Positions 1-5,940 of a DNA stretch of 7,811 nucleotides are shown here, in pieces; within the stretch, counting starts at the first letter, position 1; each line of letters opens with the position of its first letter. A model generated the notes under the pieces. It worked only from the letters and a program-made list of their open reading frames with translations. It was not told the origin of the DNA and searched no databases. This DNA is from Bacteroidales bacterium (GTDB lineage: Bacteria; Bacteroidota; Bacteroidia; Bacteroidales; Tenuifilaceae), in the NCBI GenBank assembly GCA_020636835.1, contig JACJXC010000014.1:1-7811 (forward strand), given 5' to 3'. Both the position numbers and the translations under genes were made by a program.

Positions 1-180
1 ATGATGATGTCTGTTCGAAAAATCATTGCTTGGCTACGCTTGACCGTCCTCCATAAATTTGGTTTCTCGATTTCGATTTGGTCAATTCGCCGTGTCGGAT
101 TCTGTCGTTTCGTTTCAGTTTGTAGGGCGGTCAATCGGAGCCATTCTGTCGTTTCGTGCGGGTGTCATTATGGCGCATAA
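1..180 (-). other. Possible start of a second cassette; no confident gene
   Basis: If the GTTATGC core at 181-175 is a cassette junction, this stretch is the beginning of the next cassette, continuing past the window edge. No convincing gene is visible. A 59-codon plus-strand frame (1-180) ends with its TAA inside the GCATAAC core. A minus-strand frame also stays open to the left edge, with only late or non-ATG starts. Neither has a recognisable domain. The stretch holds a 15-bp direct repeat (99-113 and 143-157), two GGTCAAT copies, and an inverted pair TTGACCGTCC (41-50) / GGGCGGTCAA (125-134). Confidence 0.3.
99..157. repeat. 15-bp direct repeat ATTCTGTCGTTTCGT, two copies
   Basis: ATTCTGTCGTTTCGT occurs exactly at 99-113 and 143-157. 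GGTCAAT precedes each copy (80-86 and 129-135), so this is a degenerate tandem duplication with a unit of about 44-49 bp. Its role is unknown. It lies just outside the attC-like element. Confidence 0.7.
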
Positions 181-310
181 CGGTCGGCGGTTTGGGCTGC
201 TGGGGAGTAAATAGCCAGCGGCATCATCCCACGCTAAAACCATACTAAAATACTAAAAACTTTGGTATCTGCATCATCAGCCACAGTAGGCTAAACCACC
301 TGTTGGCAAC
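175..310 (-). repeat. attC-like recombination site (imperfect palindrome)
   Basis: Read on the minus strand, the element opens with GTTGCCAAC (310-302), one base, then GGTGGTTT (300-293). It closes with AAACCGCC (193-186), four bases, then GTTATGC (181-175). The inner arms pair over 8 bp with a single G-T wobble, and the outer GTT/AAC ends pair as attC core sites do. Inside are a further stem GCTGCTGG (196-203) / CCAGCGGC (215-222), a short AGCC/GGCT hairpin (279-292), and GCATCATC twice (221-228, 271-278). The 136-bp length is within the known attC range. GTTATGC fits the GTTRRRY core with one mismatch. The unequal spacers (1 and 4 nt) and the non-consensus left core are atypical, so this is called attC-like. 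It directly follows the gene at 317-1318. Confidence 0.65.
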
Positions 311-316
311 TGGTTT

Positions 317-1318
317 TTATTTTGGGTCAAAAAGCAATATCCATTTACCATTCACATTAATTAGTTCGCCTAGACTCCAATTTTCTTCAATATTTGTCTT
401 AACATTAATGCTCAATTCTGTAAATTTTATATTATAACGGAAATCAATAGTATCTTCCATTGATTTCTCAATCCCTATTAGTTTAATACTATCTAGTTTG
501 TAATTTTTTTTCCAATAATCTTTGATTTTTATCATTAAATTAGTTTCTCTAACAATATTCGTTTCTAATTCTTCATCAGTTGGAAATGGGTATCCTCGAT
601 ATTTAAAACGGTATTTTATAAAGAAATCGTTATAGTATTTATTTAAAAAAATTCTCTTTGCATATTGAGATATAACTTCATTGTTGTCTGATTTTATAGC
701 GTTAATAAAATCATTGCACAATGAATCAATATTATCATATCGAGGTGATCCAAAATACTCTGAAGGAGGTTCATTGTAATAGTTCGCCATATCAATAATT
801 TCATTATAACAGTAACCGCAAGTTTTTAATAAATTTGCAATATTAGTTGAAACTAATGGCTTATCATTAAAGAAATCTTGAATTTTCTTAGACTTGTTGG
901 GCATATCAAATACATACCACTTATTATTATATTTTGCACAGTGTAATACATCCTTTTTCGTGTGCATTGTAAAAAACTCAATTTTCCCGGTGTTATCTCT
1001 AATAAGAAAAATACCATTTTTTGAGAAATCAAACTTTTCGTTTTGCATATCTAGAATGCTCTCAAAAATATAACTAAAACCTTGCCCATATTGTTCAAAC
1101 CCTTTTATCGTACGAGGGGACATTACTTCTTCTTTTCCGTTCTTAAACACATTAATCTCAACAGGAAATTCTTTGTTTACGAACAATTTAATACTATCAA
1201 CACTGTAAGTTCTGTTCAAATTATCAATAATGAAATAACCTTCTTTATTATCTTGACTAAAAGCATCAATTATAAAGAAAACACAAAATACAAGTATAGT
1301 TAATCTCCTTGTTTTCAT
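317..1318 (-). CDS. Exported hypothetical protein, cassette-borne
   Basis: This 333-residue protein is of unknown function. Residues 1-21 form a signal peptide: a basic start (MKTRR), a hydrophobic core at about 6-18, and a likely signal peptidase I cut within AFSQ after S21. The mature part is polar with no further membrane segment, so it is probably periplasmic, or surface-exposed if exported further. I recognise no domain. Residues 195-235 are helical and charged. The C-terminus (VNGKWILLFDPK) has the 'NGKW' strand often seen at the end of small secreted NTF2-like folds, but this is only a resemblance. Two cysteines (C167, C170) sit in one CGYC motif. The ATG follows AT-rich leader DNA with no clear ribosome-binding site, as is usual in Bacteroidota. 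Base composition is much more AT-rich than the recombinase and housekeeping genes, which suggests horizontal origin. Transcription probably comes from the promoter at 1434-1466. Confidence 0.8.
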   Translation of the reverse strand: MKTRRLTILVFCVFFIIDAFSQDNKEGYFIIDNLNRTYSVDSIKLFVNKEFPVEINVFKNGKEEVMSPRTIKGFEQYGQGFSYIFESILDMQNEKFDFSKNGIFLIRDNTGKIEFFTMHTKKDVLHCAKYNNKWYVFDMPNKSKKIQDFFNDKPLVSTNIANLLKTCGYCYNEIIDMANYYNEPPSEYFGSPRYDNIDSLCNDFINAIKSDNNEVISQYAKRIFLNKYYNDFFIKYRFKYRGYPFPTDEELETNIVRETNLMIKIKDYWKKNYKLDSIKLIGIEKSMEDTIDFRYNIKFTELSINVKTNIEENWSLGELINVNGKWILLFDPK

Positions 1319-1330
1319 TTTATCAAGTTA

Positions 1331-1349
1331 AAGTTTAAGCGCTAAACTT
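1331..1349 (-). promoter_or_regulatory. Leader hairpin at the cassette start
   Basis: AAGTTTA (1331-1337) and TAAACTT (1343-1349) are perfect 7-bp arms around a 5-nt loop. The hairpin directly abuts the GTTGGCAAC core and ends 12 nt before the start codon at 1318. It would lie in the 5' untranslated region and could influence mRNA stability or ribosome access, or it could be part of the recombination site. Confidence 0.45.
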
Positions 1350-1358
1350 GTTGCCAAC
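1350..1358 (-). other. attI/cassette junction core site GTTGGCAAC
   Basis: GTTGGCAAC on the minus strand lies between the recombinase gene and the cassette gene. It is the exact reverse complement of GTTGCCAAC, which opens the attC-like element on the same strand. The preceding bases (AAAGGAGTT) resemble the ends of integron attI sites, which commonly run into AAAGTT. The DNA toward the recombinase (1400-1427) has three AACCC blocks on the minus strand that might be recombinase-binding repeats. No pairwise attI comparison was possible here. Confidence 0.45.
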
Positions 1359-1433
1359 TCCTTTATCTGTTTACTAAAAGTACATTAATACAGCCTTTAC
1401 GGGTTGGGTTAGTGCACCTCGGGGTTGCTTTAT

Positions 1434-1466
1434 CAAAGGTAGTAATTTTTTCTACAGATCGTCAAA
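1434..1466 (-). promoter_or_regulatory. Bacteroidota promoter directed into the cassette (Pc-like)
   Basis: On the minus strand TTTG (1466-1463) is followed after 21 bp by TACCTTTG (1441-1434). This matches the -33 TTTG and -7 TAnnTTTG Bacteroidota promoter pattern at normal spacing. The -33 box lies in the last codons of the recombinase and the -7 box just beyond its stop. Transcription would start near 1427 and read through the junction core into the exported-protein gene. This is the position and direction expected of an integron cassette promoter. Confidence 0.6.
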
Positions 1467-2633
1467 GGGCGATTTTATTTTTTGGATGCTCTGTGTCGAT
1501 ACGTGCGTGTATATCTCCGTGGTTTTGCTGCTCCGGTGCCCCAGTAGCTCCTGGATGTAGCGCAAATCGGTGCCGCTCTCCAGTAGGTGGGTGGCGTAGC
1601 TATGCCGCAACCAGTGCAACGTTACGGGCTTTTTTATTTTGGCCTTGCCCAGCGCGTTTTTTAATACCTTCTGCAAACTTTCGGCGCTGTATTGTTCTCC
1701 CGCTTGCTGCCCCTCGAATAGCCACTCTTTGGGTCGGTACATAAGGTAGTACTCCCTTAACAGGGCTAGGGCTTTCTCCGATATTGGCACTATCCGATCT
1801 TTGTACCCCTTTGCTTGTTTTATGATTAGCAGTCCCCTTTTGCTATCGATACTGCCGGGTTTTAGGTTGAGTAGCTCGCTGCGCCTCAGCCCACAGGCGT
1901 ATATCAGGCTCAGCATGGTGCGGTGCTTTATGTTTTGCGGTGCCGATAGTATTTGTTTCACCTCATCCTTGCTGAGCACGTTGGGAAGCTTGTGTTCGTG
2001 CCGTGGTCGGCGGATCTTGTCAATATCTATCTCCGATTTTCCGACCTCGCTGAAGAATAGCTTAAGGGCGCTTACTACCTGGTTCTGGTGCGCAAAGCTG
2101 TACCCGCGCCCCACTATGTGGTTGTACACATATTTTACCACATCGTCGTTGGTGATTGTCGATATGGGCTTGTTTTTCATGTAGTCGAGGAAGGTTTTAA
2201 CCAGCTCGCTGTAGGTCCGTATGGTGTTTTCGCTGTATCGACGGTGGTAAAGCCATATCCTGAAGGCTTTCAGATCGATATTGGGTGTGCTTGCCGCGCT
2301 TGGTGTTGGTAACGATGTTTCTGGTGCATTGCCCGTTGCGGGTGTTGCTAGTGGTAATATGGGGGGTGGTGGCAGAGGCGTTGCTGGAAATTCGCTTTTC
2401 GGCTTCTTTAGCCCGTGGTAATCGACATACGCTTTGCCCTTGAATAGCCCATAAACTTTGCTCAGGTCGAATTTTGCCTGGGGTACGTACCATGTCTTCA
2501 TGCTTTTGCTCCATCTGGCCAGTGGTAGCTGTTTCACTAGGTCAACAAGGCTCTGATCCCAGTCGAACCGGATTAGCACAACGTTTGCGCCGCGATGCGT
2601 CGATAATTCCAAAACTATTCTGGGTGTCTCCAT
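1452..2633 (-). CDS. Tyrosine recombinase/integrase with extra N-terminal domain
   Basis: This 393-residue, cytosolic DNA strand-exchange enzyme has an intact catalytic set: R250 in CGLRRSE, K275 in AKGYKDR, H340 and R343 in LHWLRHSYATHL, H366 in LLGHRSS, and nucleophile Y375 in TTEIYTH. A SAM-like core-binding domain spans about 121-205 and the catalytic domain about 215-385. Before these sits a domain of roughly 75 residues with a W-x(6)-WYVP pattern (W41, W48), weakly like the HARP domain of annealing helicases, joined by a proline-rich linker (84-118). The C-terminus IKSPFDDL resembles the end of IntI proteins, but the IntI-specific insertion before the H-x-x-R box is absent. By family it is therefore closer to Xer-type or Bacteroidota integrases. 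Its gene reads toward the cassette, the reverse of most integrons. The ATG at 2633 is the first start after an in-frame stop. The specific substrate is inferred from context. Confidence 0.9.
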   Translation of the reverse strand: METPRIVLELSTHRGANVVLIRFDWDQSLVDLVKQLPLARWSKSMKTWYVPQAKFDLSKVYGLFKGKAYVDYHGLKKPKSEFPATPLPPPPILPLATPATGNAPETSLPTPSAASTPNIDLKAFRIWLYHRRYSENTIRTYSELVKTFLDYMKNKPISTITNDDVVKYVYNHIVGRGYSFAHQNQVVSALKLFFSEVGKSEIDIDKIRRPRHEHKLPNVLSKDEVKQILSAPQNIKHRTMLSLIYACGLRRSELLNLKPGSIDSKRGLLIIKQAKGYKDRIVPISEKALALLREYYLMYRPKEWLFEGQQAGEQYSAESLQKVLKNALGKAKIKKPVTLHWLRHSYATHLLESGTDLRYIQELLGHRSSKTTEIYTHVSTQSIQKIKSPFDDL

Positions 2634-2653
2634 ATAATATAAGGTATAGCCCT

Positions 2654-2690
2654 CGCCTATCGGCGGTTTAAAATGCTGGAGGTTACTCCA
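2654..2690. promoter_or_regulatory. Two small inverted repeats upstream of the recombinase
   Basis: CGCC-TATC-GGCG (2654-2665) and TGGAG-GTTA-CTCCA (2677-2690) lie 21-57 bp upstream of the recombinase start. A weak -7-like TACCTTAT lies between them and the ATG on the minus strand. They could be operator sites, but the arms are only 4-5 bp and chance cannot be excluded. The rest of 2634-2789 shows nothing else clear. Confidence 0.2.
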
Positions 2691-2789
2691 TTGTTCTTCC
2701 CCGCTGTTAAAATCTAGTTAAAGTTAACAAAAAATTAGCATCCATATCATCGCCGCTGGTAATTTTTCTGTTTATTGGCCGTAGTGGGT

Positions 2790-3044
2790 TTATTCTATCG
2801 TTTCCAAGATTTCTTGAACTCTCTCTTTTAGTCCGGGAATGTCATTTTTTATAATCTCCCAAACTAAACTTGACTCAACTCCGAAATATTCATGAGCAAA
2901 AACATTTCTCATTCCAATAATCTGAGACCATTCTATTGATGTGAAATTAGATTTTGTTTCATCAGTGATGTGGTTGCTTGCTTTCCCAATTTCGATTATC
3001 GGCAAGTTTGCCCCATTCAGGTTGATGTTTAGCTGATTATGCAA
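2790..3044 (-). pseudogene. 5'-truncated HepT-like (DUF86/HEPN) toxin remnant
   Basis: The readable 84 residues match the C-terminal two thirds of HepT-family proteins, the HEPN ribonuclease or AMPylation-target partner of MNT antitoxins. The diagnostic segment IIGMRNVFAHEYFG is present, containing the RX4H active motif (R46, H51), followed by the conserved VWEIIKNDIPGLKE stretch. Complete family members are about 110-120 residues. Here the first helices are missing: the frame opens only at a TTG, five codons after an in-frame TGA, and I find no continuation in the other frames up to 3207. No MNT nucleotidyltransferase gene adjoins it. It is most likely a decayed toxin-antitoxin remnant. A short functional protein from the TTG is possible but less likely. 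Confidence 0.65.
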
Positions 3045-3079
3045 TGGTGATATTAATCATCATTCTGCATTTGCCCCAT
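3007..3079. repeat. 10-bp direct repeat TTTGCCCCAT at the HepT break
   Basis: TTTGCCCCAT occurs at 3007-3016 and 3070-3079, bracketing the point where HepT similarity stops. Such short repeats are typical deletion endpoints. In addition GCAATGG (3041-3047) and CCATTGC (3126-3132) are inverted relative to each other. Both observations may be chance. Confidence 0.35.
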
Positions 3080-3207
3080 AGTGCTGCTTTTTGATGAGGT
3101 TTGCCCAGGTTTGTAGCTGCTAATCCATTGCCATGCTTTTATATAATGTGGAAAAGTGATAAATTGATGCATGTTTTTTCGAAATATCAATATGTAAACC
3201 TGTTGTA

Positions 3208-4698
3208 ATGTCAAAATCGAGCAGCAATACCGAGGGTTTAATGGTGCAGGTGCAGCATCTGAAGGCTGCGCTCGATAATGTGCGTGCCTACGTGTATATA
3301 AAGGATGCTAACGGCAAATATATGTACGTTAACCACATGGTATGTAGCTTGTTGGGAATGCCCGAGGATAAAATTCTGGGTAAGGGCGACGAGGCATTTT
3401 TTGATGTTAATAAATCGAAAGAATTGCTGGCATTCGATAGTCGGGTGCTCCAAAAAGGCGAACATATTGAGGCCGAGGAGCATAATTACATTAAGGAGAC
3501 GGGCGAGTATAGGGTTTATAGCGTGGTGAAAACTCCCCTTTACGATTCGTTGGGAAGCATTGTTGGGCTTTGTGGGGTTTCTACCGATATTACTGAGAGG
3601 CTAAAGCTTGAGGGCGAGCTGCGGGGGCTTAACCGTATGCTTACTACCATTCTGGATAACACCCCGTCGCATATCTATATGAAGGATCGAGGGTTGCGTT
3701 ATATCTATGCCAATGCCCGGTTGTCCGAATTTCTGGGTTTGACCCAGTCCGATATTGTGGGGCGTACCAATGCTGAGCTTATGCTGCCCGAGTACGCCTC
3801 GCTTATTGATATTAGCGATCGTAAGGTGTTTGAACTTTCCCAAAAGGTGGAGAGCGAGGAGGTGATGCTCGATCGGAATGGCGAACCCAGCTACTTCTTA
3901 TCGGTTAAAATACCGCTGTTCACCAACGGTAGCGTATCTACCTATGTTGGAATTTCGTACGATATTACCGATCTGAACCTGCTTAAAATTCAACTCGAGT
4001 CGCAGAACGAGGAGTTGCAGAACATTCTGGCACAGAAAAATCTTTTCATGGGGGTGGTTGTGCACGATTTGCGCAATCCCATTGGTGCAATCCTCGGAAT
4101 TTCGCAGGTTATTGCCGAGCAGGTTCCCGACGATTTGAAGGAGCTTCCCCTGCTAATCTCCGAAACAAGCGCCGGAATGCTCGATCTGGTGAATAGCCTT
4201 CTCGATGTAACCGAAATTGAGAGCGGTAAGCTGTCGCTGAATAAGCAAGATGTTGAGTACGTAAGTTTTGTGAGCAGTTGTGTCCGTATGAACGAGTTTA
4301 ACGCTTCCAAAAAGGGAATCGATTTAATTAAAGTTTTCGATGTGCCAGAGTGCTCCGTGAATATCGACCGGGCAAAAATTGAACAGGTGATTAATAATCT
4401 GATTACCAACGCGGTAAAATACTCAAATCCCAGTAGCCCTATCACTATTCATGTTTTTATACGCAACTCGCAGGTGGTAACCCAGGTGGTGGATAAGGGG
4501 CTTGGCATTCCGGCCGACGAGGTGTCTGGAATCTTTCAGTATTTCAAGAAATCGAGTATTAGCCCTACTGCCAACGAAAAATCGTACGGACTAGGGCTTG
4601 CCATTGCCAAAAAAATTGTGGAGGGGCATGGCGGTCAAATATCCGTATCGAGCCAGGTGGGCGAGGGTTCCACCTTCGAATTTACCCTACCTCTATAG
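3208..4698 (+). CDS. Cytosolic PAS-PAS sensor histidine kinase
   Basis: This 496-residue protein autophosphorylates on histidine in response to a signal bound by its PAS domains, then passes phosphate to a response regulator. PAS/PAC domain 1 spans about 15-132 (ending GVSTDITE). PAS/PAC domain 2 spans about 142-256 (ending GISYDITD). A short coiled coil (256-278) leads to the HisKA domain with phosphoacceptor H286 in VVHDLRNP. The HATPase_c domain has the N box around N397/N401 (NNLITNAVKYS), G1 DKGLGIP (429-435), the F box near 442-446, and G2 GLGLAIA (461-467). All key residues are present, so it should be active. There is no signal peptide, membrane helix or receiver domain, and no response regulator gene adjoins it, so the partner is elsewhere. 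The ligand cannot be deduced. The ATG at 3208 is the natural start, as PAS 1 begins soon after it. Confidence 0.92.
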   Translation: MSKSSSNTEGLMVQVQHLKAALDNVRAYVYIKDANGKYMYVNHMVCSLLGMPEDKILGKGDEAFFDVNKSKELLAFDSRVLQKGEHIEAEEHNYIKETGEYRVYSVVKTPLYDSLGSIVGLCGVSTDITERLKLEGELRGLNRMLTTILDNTPSHIYMKDRGLRYIYANARLSEFLGLTQSDIVGRTNAELMLPEYASLIDISDRKVFELSQKVESEEVMLDRNGEPSYFLSVKIPLFTNGSVSTYVGISYDITDLNLLKIQLESQNEELQNILAQKNLFMGVVVHDLRNPIGAILGISQVIAEQVPDDLKELPLLISETSAGMLDLVNSLLDVTEIESGKLSLNKQDVEYVSFVSSCVRMNEFNASKKGIDLIKVFDVPECSVNIDRAKIEQVINNLITNAVKYSNPSSPITIHVFIRNSQVVTQVVDKGLGIPADEVSGIFQYFKKSSISPTANEKSYGLGLAIAKKIVEGHGGQISVSSQVGEGSTFEFTLPL

Positions 4699-4760
4699 TT
4701 TGCGGTTATTATAGGATATGTTTGGCCGAGTCCATCCCCCTGTGCTCGTGCTAAAGGTCT

Positions 4761-4795
4761 TTTGCTGTGTTCATCCGCTTTTTTCTATATCTTTG
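4761..4795 (+). promoter_or_regulatory. prfB promoter
   Basis: TATCTTTG (4788-4795) is an exact TAnnTTTG -7 box 18 bp before the prfB start. A TTTG at 4761-4764 could be the -33 element, although its 23-bp spacing is at the long end. Transcription would begin near 4801, giving a leader of only about a dozen bases and separating prfB from the kinase gene. Confidence 0.55.
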
Positions 4796-4813
4796 CGCAA
4801 AATTCGCAGTAAA

Positions 4814-5903
4814 ATGATAACCATCGAACAGGTAAAGGAGATTGTAAGGCGCCGGGATGCTCTGAGGAGGCATCTTTGACATCGATACCAAATTAATTCA
4901 GCACGAGGAGGAGCAACAGCGAACTCAAGCCCCCGATTTCTGGGATAACCCCGCCGAGGCCGAACTGCAGCTCAAAAAGGTGGCCAGCATTAAGGCTTGG
5001 ATCGACAGCTTTACCCGGGTAAACTCCCTCTCTGAGGATTTGCAGGTGATTTTCGATTTTGCCCGCGAGGGCGCAGCTACCGATACCGAGGTGGATCAGT
5101 TGTATGCCCAGTGCCTGTCGGCTTTGGAAGATCTTGAGCTGAAGAATATGCTCCGTAAGGAGGAGGATCGGCTGGGCGCTATCATGAAAATTAACTCCGG
5201 TGCTGGCGGTACCGAGAGTATGGACTGGGCCGCAATGCTTATGCGTATGTATATGCGCTATGGCGAGCGGAATGGCTACACGGTTAAGATTGTTGATACC
5301 CAGGAGGGCGAAGAGACCGGCGTGAAATCCTGCACCCTCGAGTTCGTGGGCGATATGGCCTATGGTTTTCTAAAGAGCGAGAACGGGGTTCACCGCTTGG
5401 TGCGCATCTCACCATTCGACTCCAATGCCCGCAGGCATACCTCGTTTGCCTCGGTGTTCGTTTCGCCGGCTATCGACGATACTATCGAGATTGTGGTTAG
5501 CCCTGCCGATATTAAATGGGACACCTACCGCTCGTCGGGTGCTGGTGGCCAGAACGTGAATAAGGTGGAGACCGGAGTACGCCTGTACCATTTACCCACT
5601 GGTATGGTGATTGAGAATACCGAGTCGCGCTCGCAGTTCCAGAATAAGGAGAACGCCATGCGCTTGCTGAAATCGCATCTGTACGAGCTGGAGCTGCGCA
5701 AACGGCGAGAGGTGCAGGCCGAAATTGAGGGTAAAAAGATGAAGATTGAGTGGGGTTCGCAAATCCGAAACTACGTGCTGCACCCCTATAAACTGGTTAA
5801 GGATCTGCGCAGCGGCTACGAAACCTCCGATGTGTCCGCTGTACTCGATGGCGATTTGTCCGATTGCATCAAATCGTACCTTATGCAATTTGGCGAGGAG
5901 TAG
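4814..5903 (+). CDS. prfB: Peptide chain release factor 2, programmed +1 frameshift
   Basis: RF2 recognises UGA and UAA stop codons in the ribosomal A site and triggers peptide release. The gene starts at ATG 4814, reads 21 codons to CTT (4874-4876), meets an in-frame TGA (4877-4879), and continues in the +1 frame at GAC (4878-4880). The total is 362 residues (E. coli RF2: 365). The joined protein has the codon-recognition tripeptide SPF at 199-201 and the universal catalytic GGQ at 244-246 in SGAGGQNVNKVE. The N-terminal part (ALRRHLDID) continues smoothly across the shift and matches the family, so this is autoregulatory recoding, not mutation. When RF2 is scarce the UGA is read slowly and frameshifting raises RF2 synthesis. 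The C-terminal QIRNYVLHPYKLVKDLR is typical of Bacteroidota RF2. The gene stands alone with its own promoter. Confidence 0.95.
4865..4880 (+). promoter_or_regulatory. prfB frameshift site AGGAGG-CAT-CTT-TGA-C
   Basis: A Shine-Dalgarno-like AGGAGG (4865-4870) sits three bases upstream of the slippery CTT TGA C (4874-4880). This is the same arrangement as AGG GGG TAT CTT TGA C in E. coli. The peptidyl-tRNA slips from CUU to UUU, bypassing the UGA, and GAC is read next. The C after the UGA makes it a poor terminator, favouring the shift. Confidence 0.93.
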
Positions 5904-5915
5904 TCTGCTCTTCGA

Positions 5916-5937
5916 TAAGCAACTGCTTAAGATTTTT
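5916..5937 (+). terminator. Weak candidate intrinsic terminator after prfB
   Basis: TAAGC-AACT-GCTTA (5916-5929) is a 5-bp stem with a tetraloop, followed by AGA and five T (5933-5937), starting 12 bp after the prfB stop. The stem is short and AT-rich, so it would be a weak terminator. The repeat array that follows may do the work instead. Confidence 0.35.
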
Positions 5938-5940
5938 CCT

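Larger units (their letters stand above)
181..1357 (-). mobile_element. Candidate integron-type gene cassette (one gene plus attC-like site)
   Basis: The proposed cassette runs from the G/TT point in GTTGGCAAC (between 1358 and 1357) to the G/TT point in GTTATGC (between 181 and 180). It is 1177 bp long and holds one gene followed at once by the palindrome. Joining the two ends would create GTTGGCAAC next to ACC and AAACCGCC. This is complementary to the palindrome's opening arm GTTGCCAAC-A-GGTGGTTT: nine perfect pairs plus eight with one wobble. That relationship between cassette start and its own attC arm is a signature of integron cassettes. The cassette is visibly more AT-rich than its neighbours, and only about 31 nt separate the junction from the start codon, a compact layout typical of cassettes. 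Mobility itself is inferred. Confidence 0.6.

Noticed and set aside
1..180. Plus-strand frame of 59 codons (MMMSVRK...HYGA) as a real gene
   Set aside because: It has no recognisable domain, is repeat-derived (two copies of a 15-bp repeat), starts at the window edge and stops inside the core site. Kept only as a note.
1452..2633. Calling the recombinase a true IntI
   Set aside because: The segment between the lysine motif and H-x-x-R is short, as in XerC/XerD, and lacks the IntI insertion, despite the IntI-like SPFDDL ending.
3130..3207. TATATAATG before the kinase gene as a promoter
   Set aside because: It does not fit TAnnTTTG and no paired TTTG is well placed, so no promoter was called.
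4814..4879. prfB as a frameshifted pseudogene, or a start at GTG 4980
   Set aside because: The CTTTGAC site with AGGAGG three bases before it is the classic RF2 recoding site, and the upstream codons match the RF2 N-terminus. The GTG start would remove 55 conserved residues.
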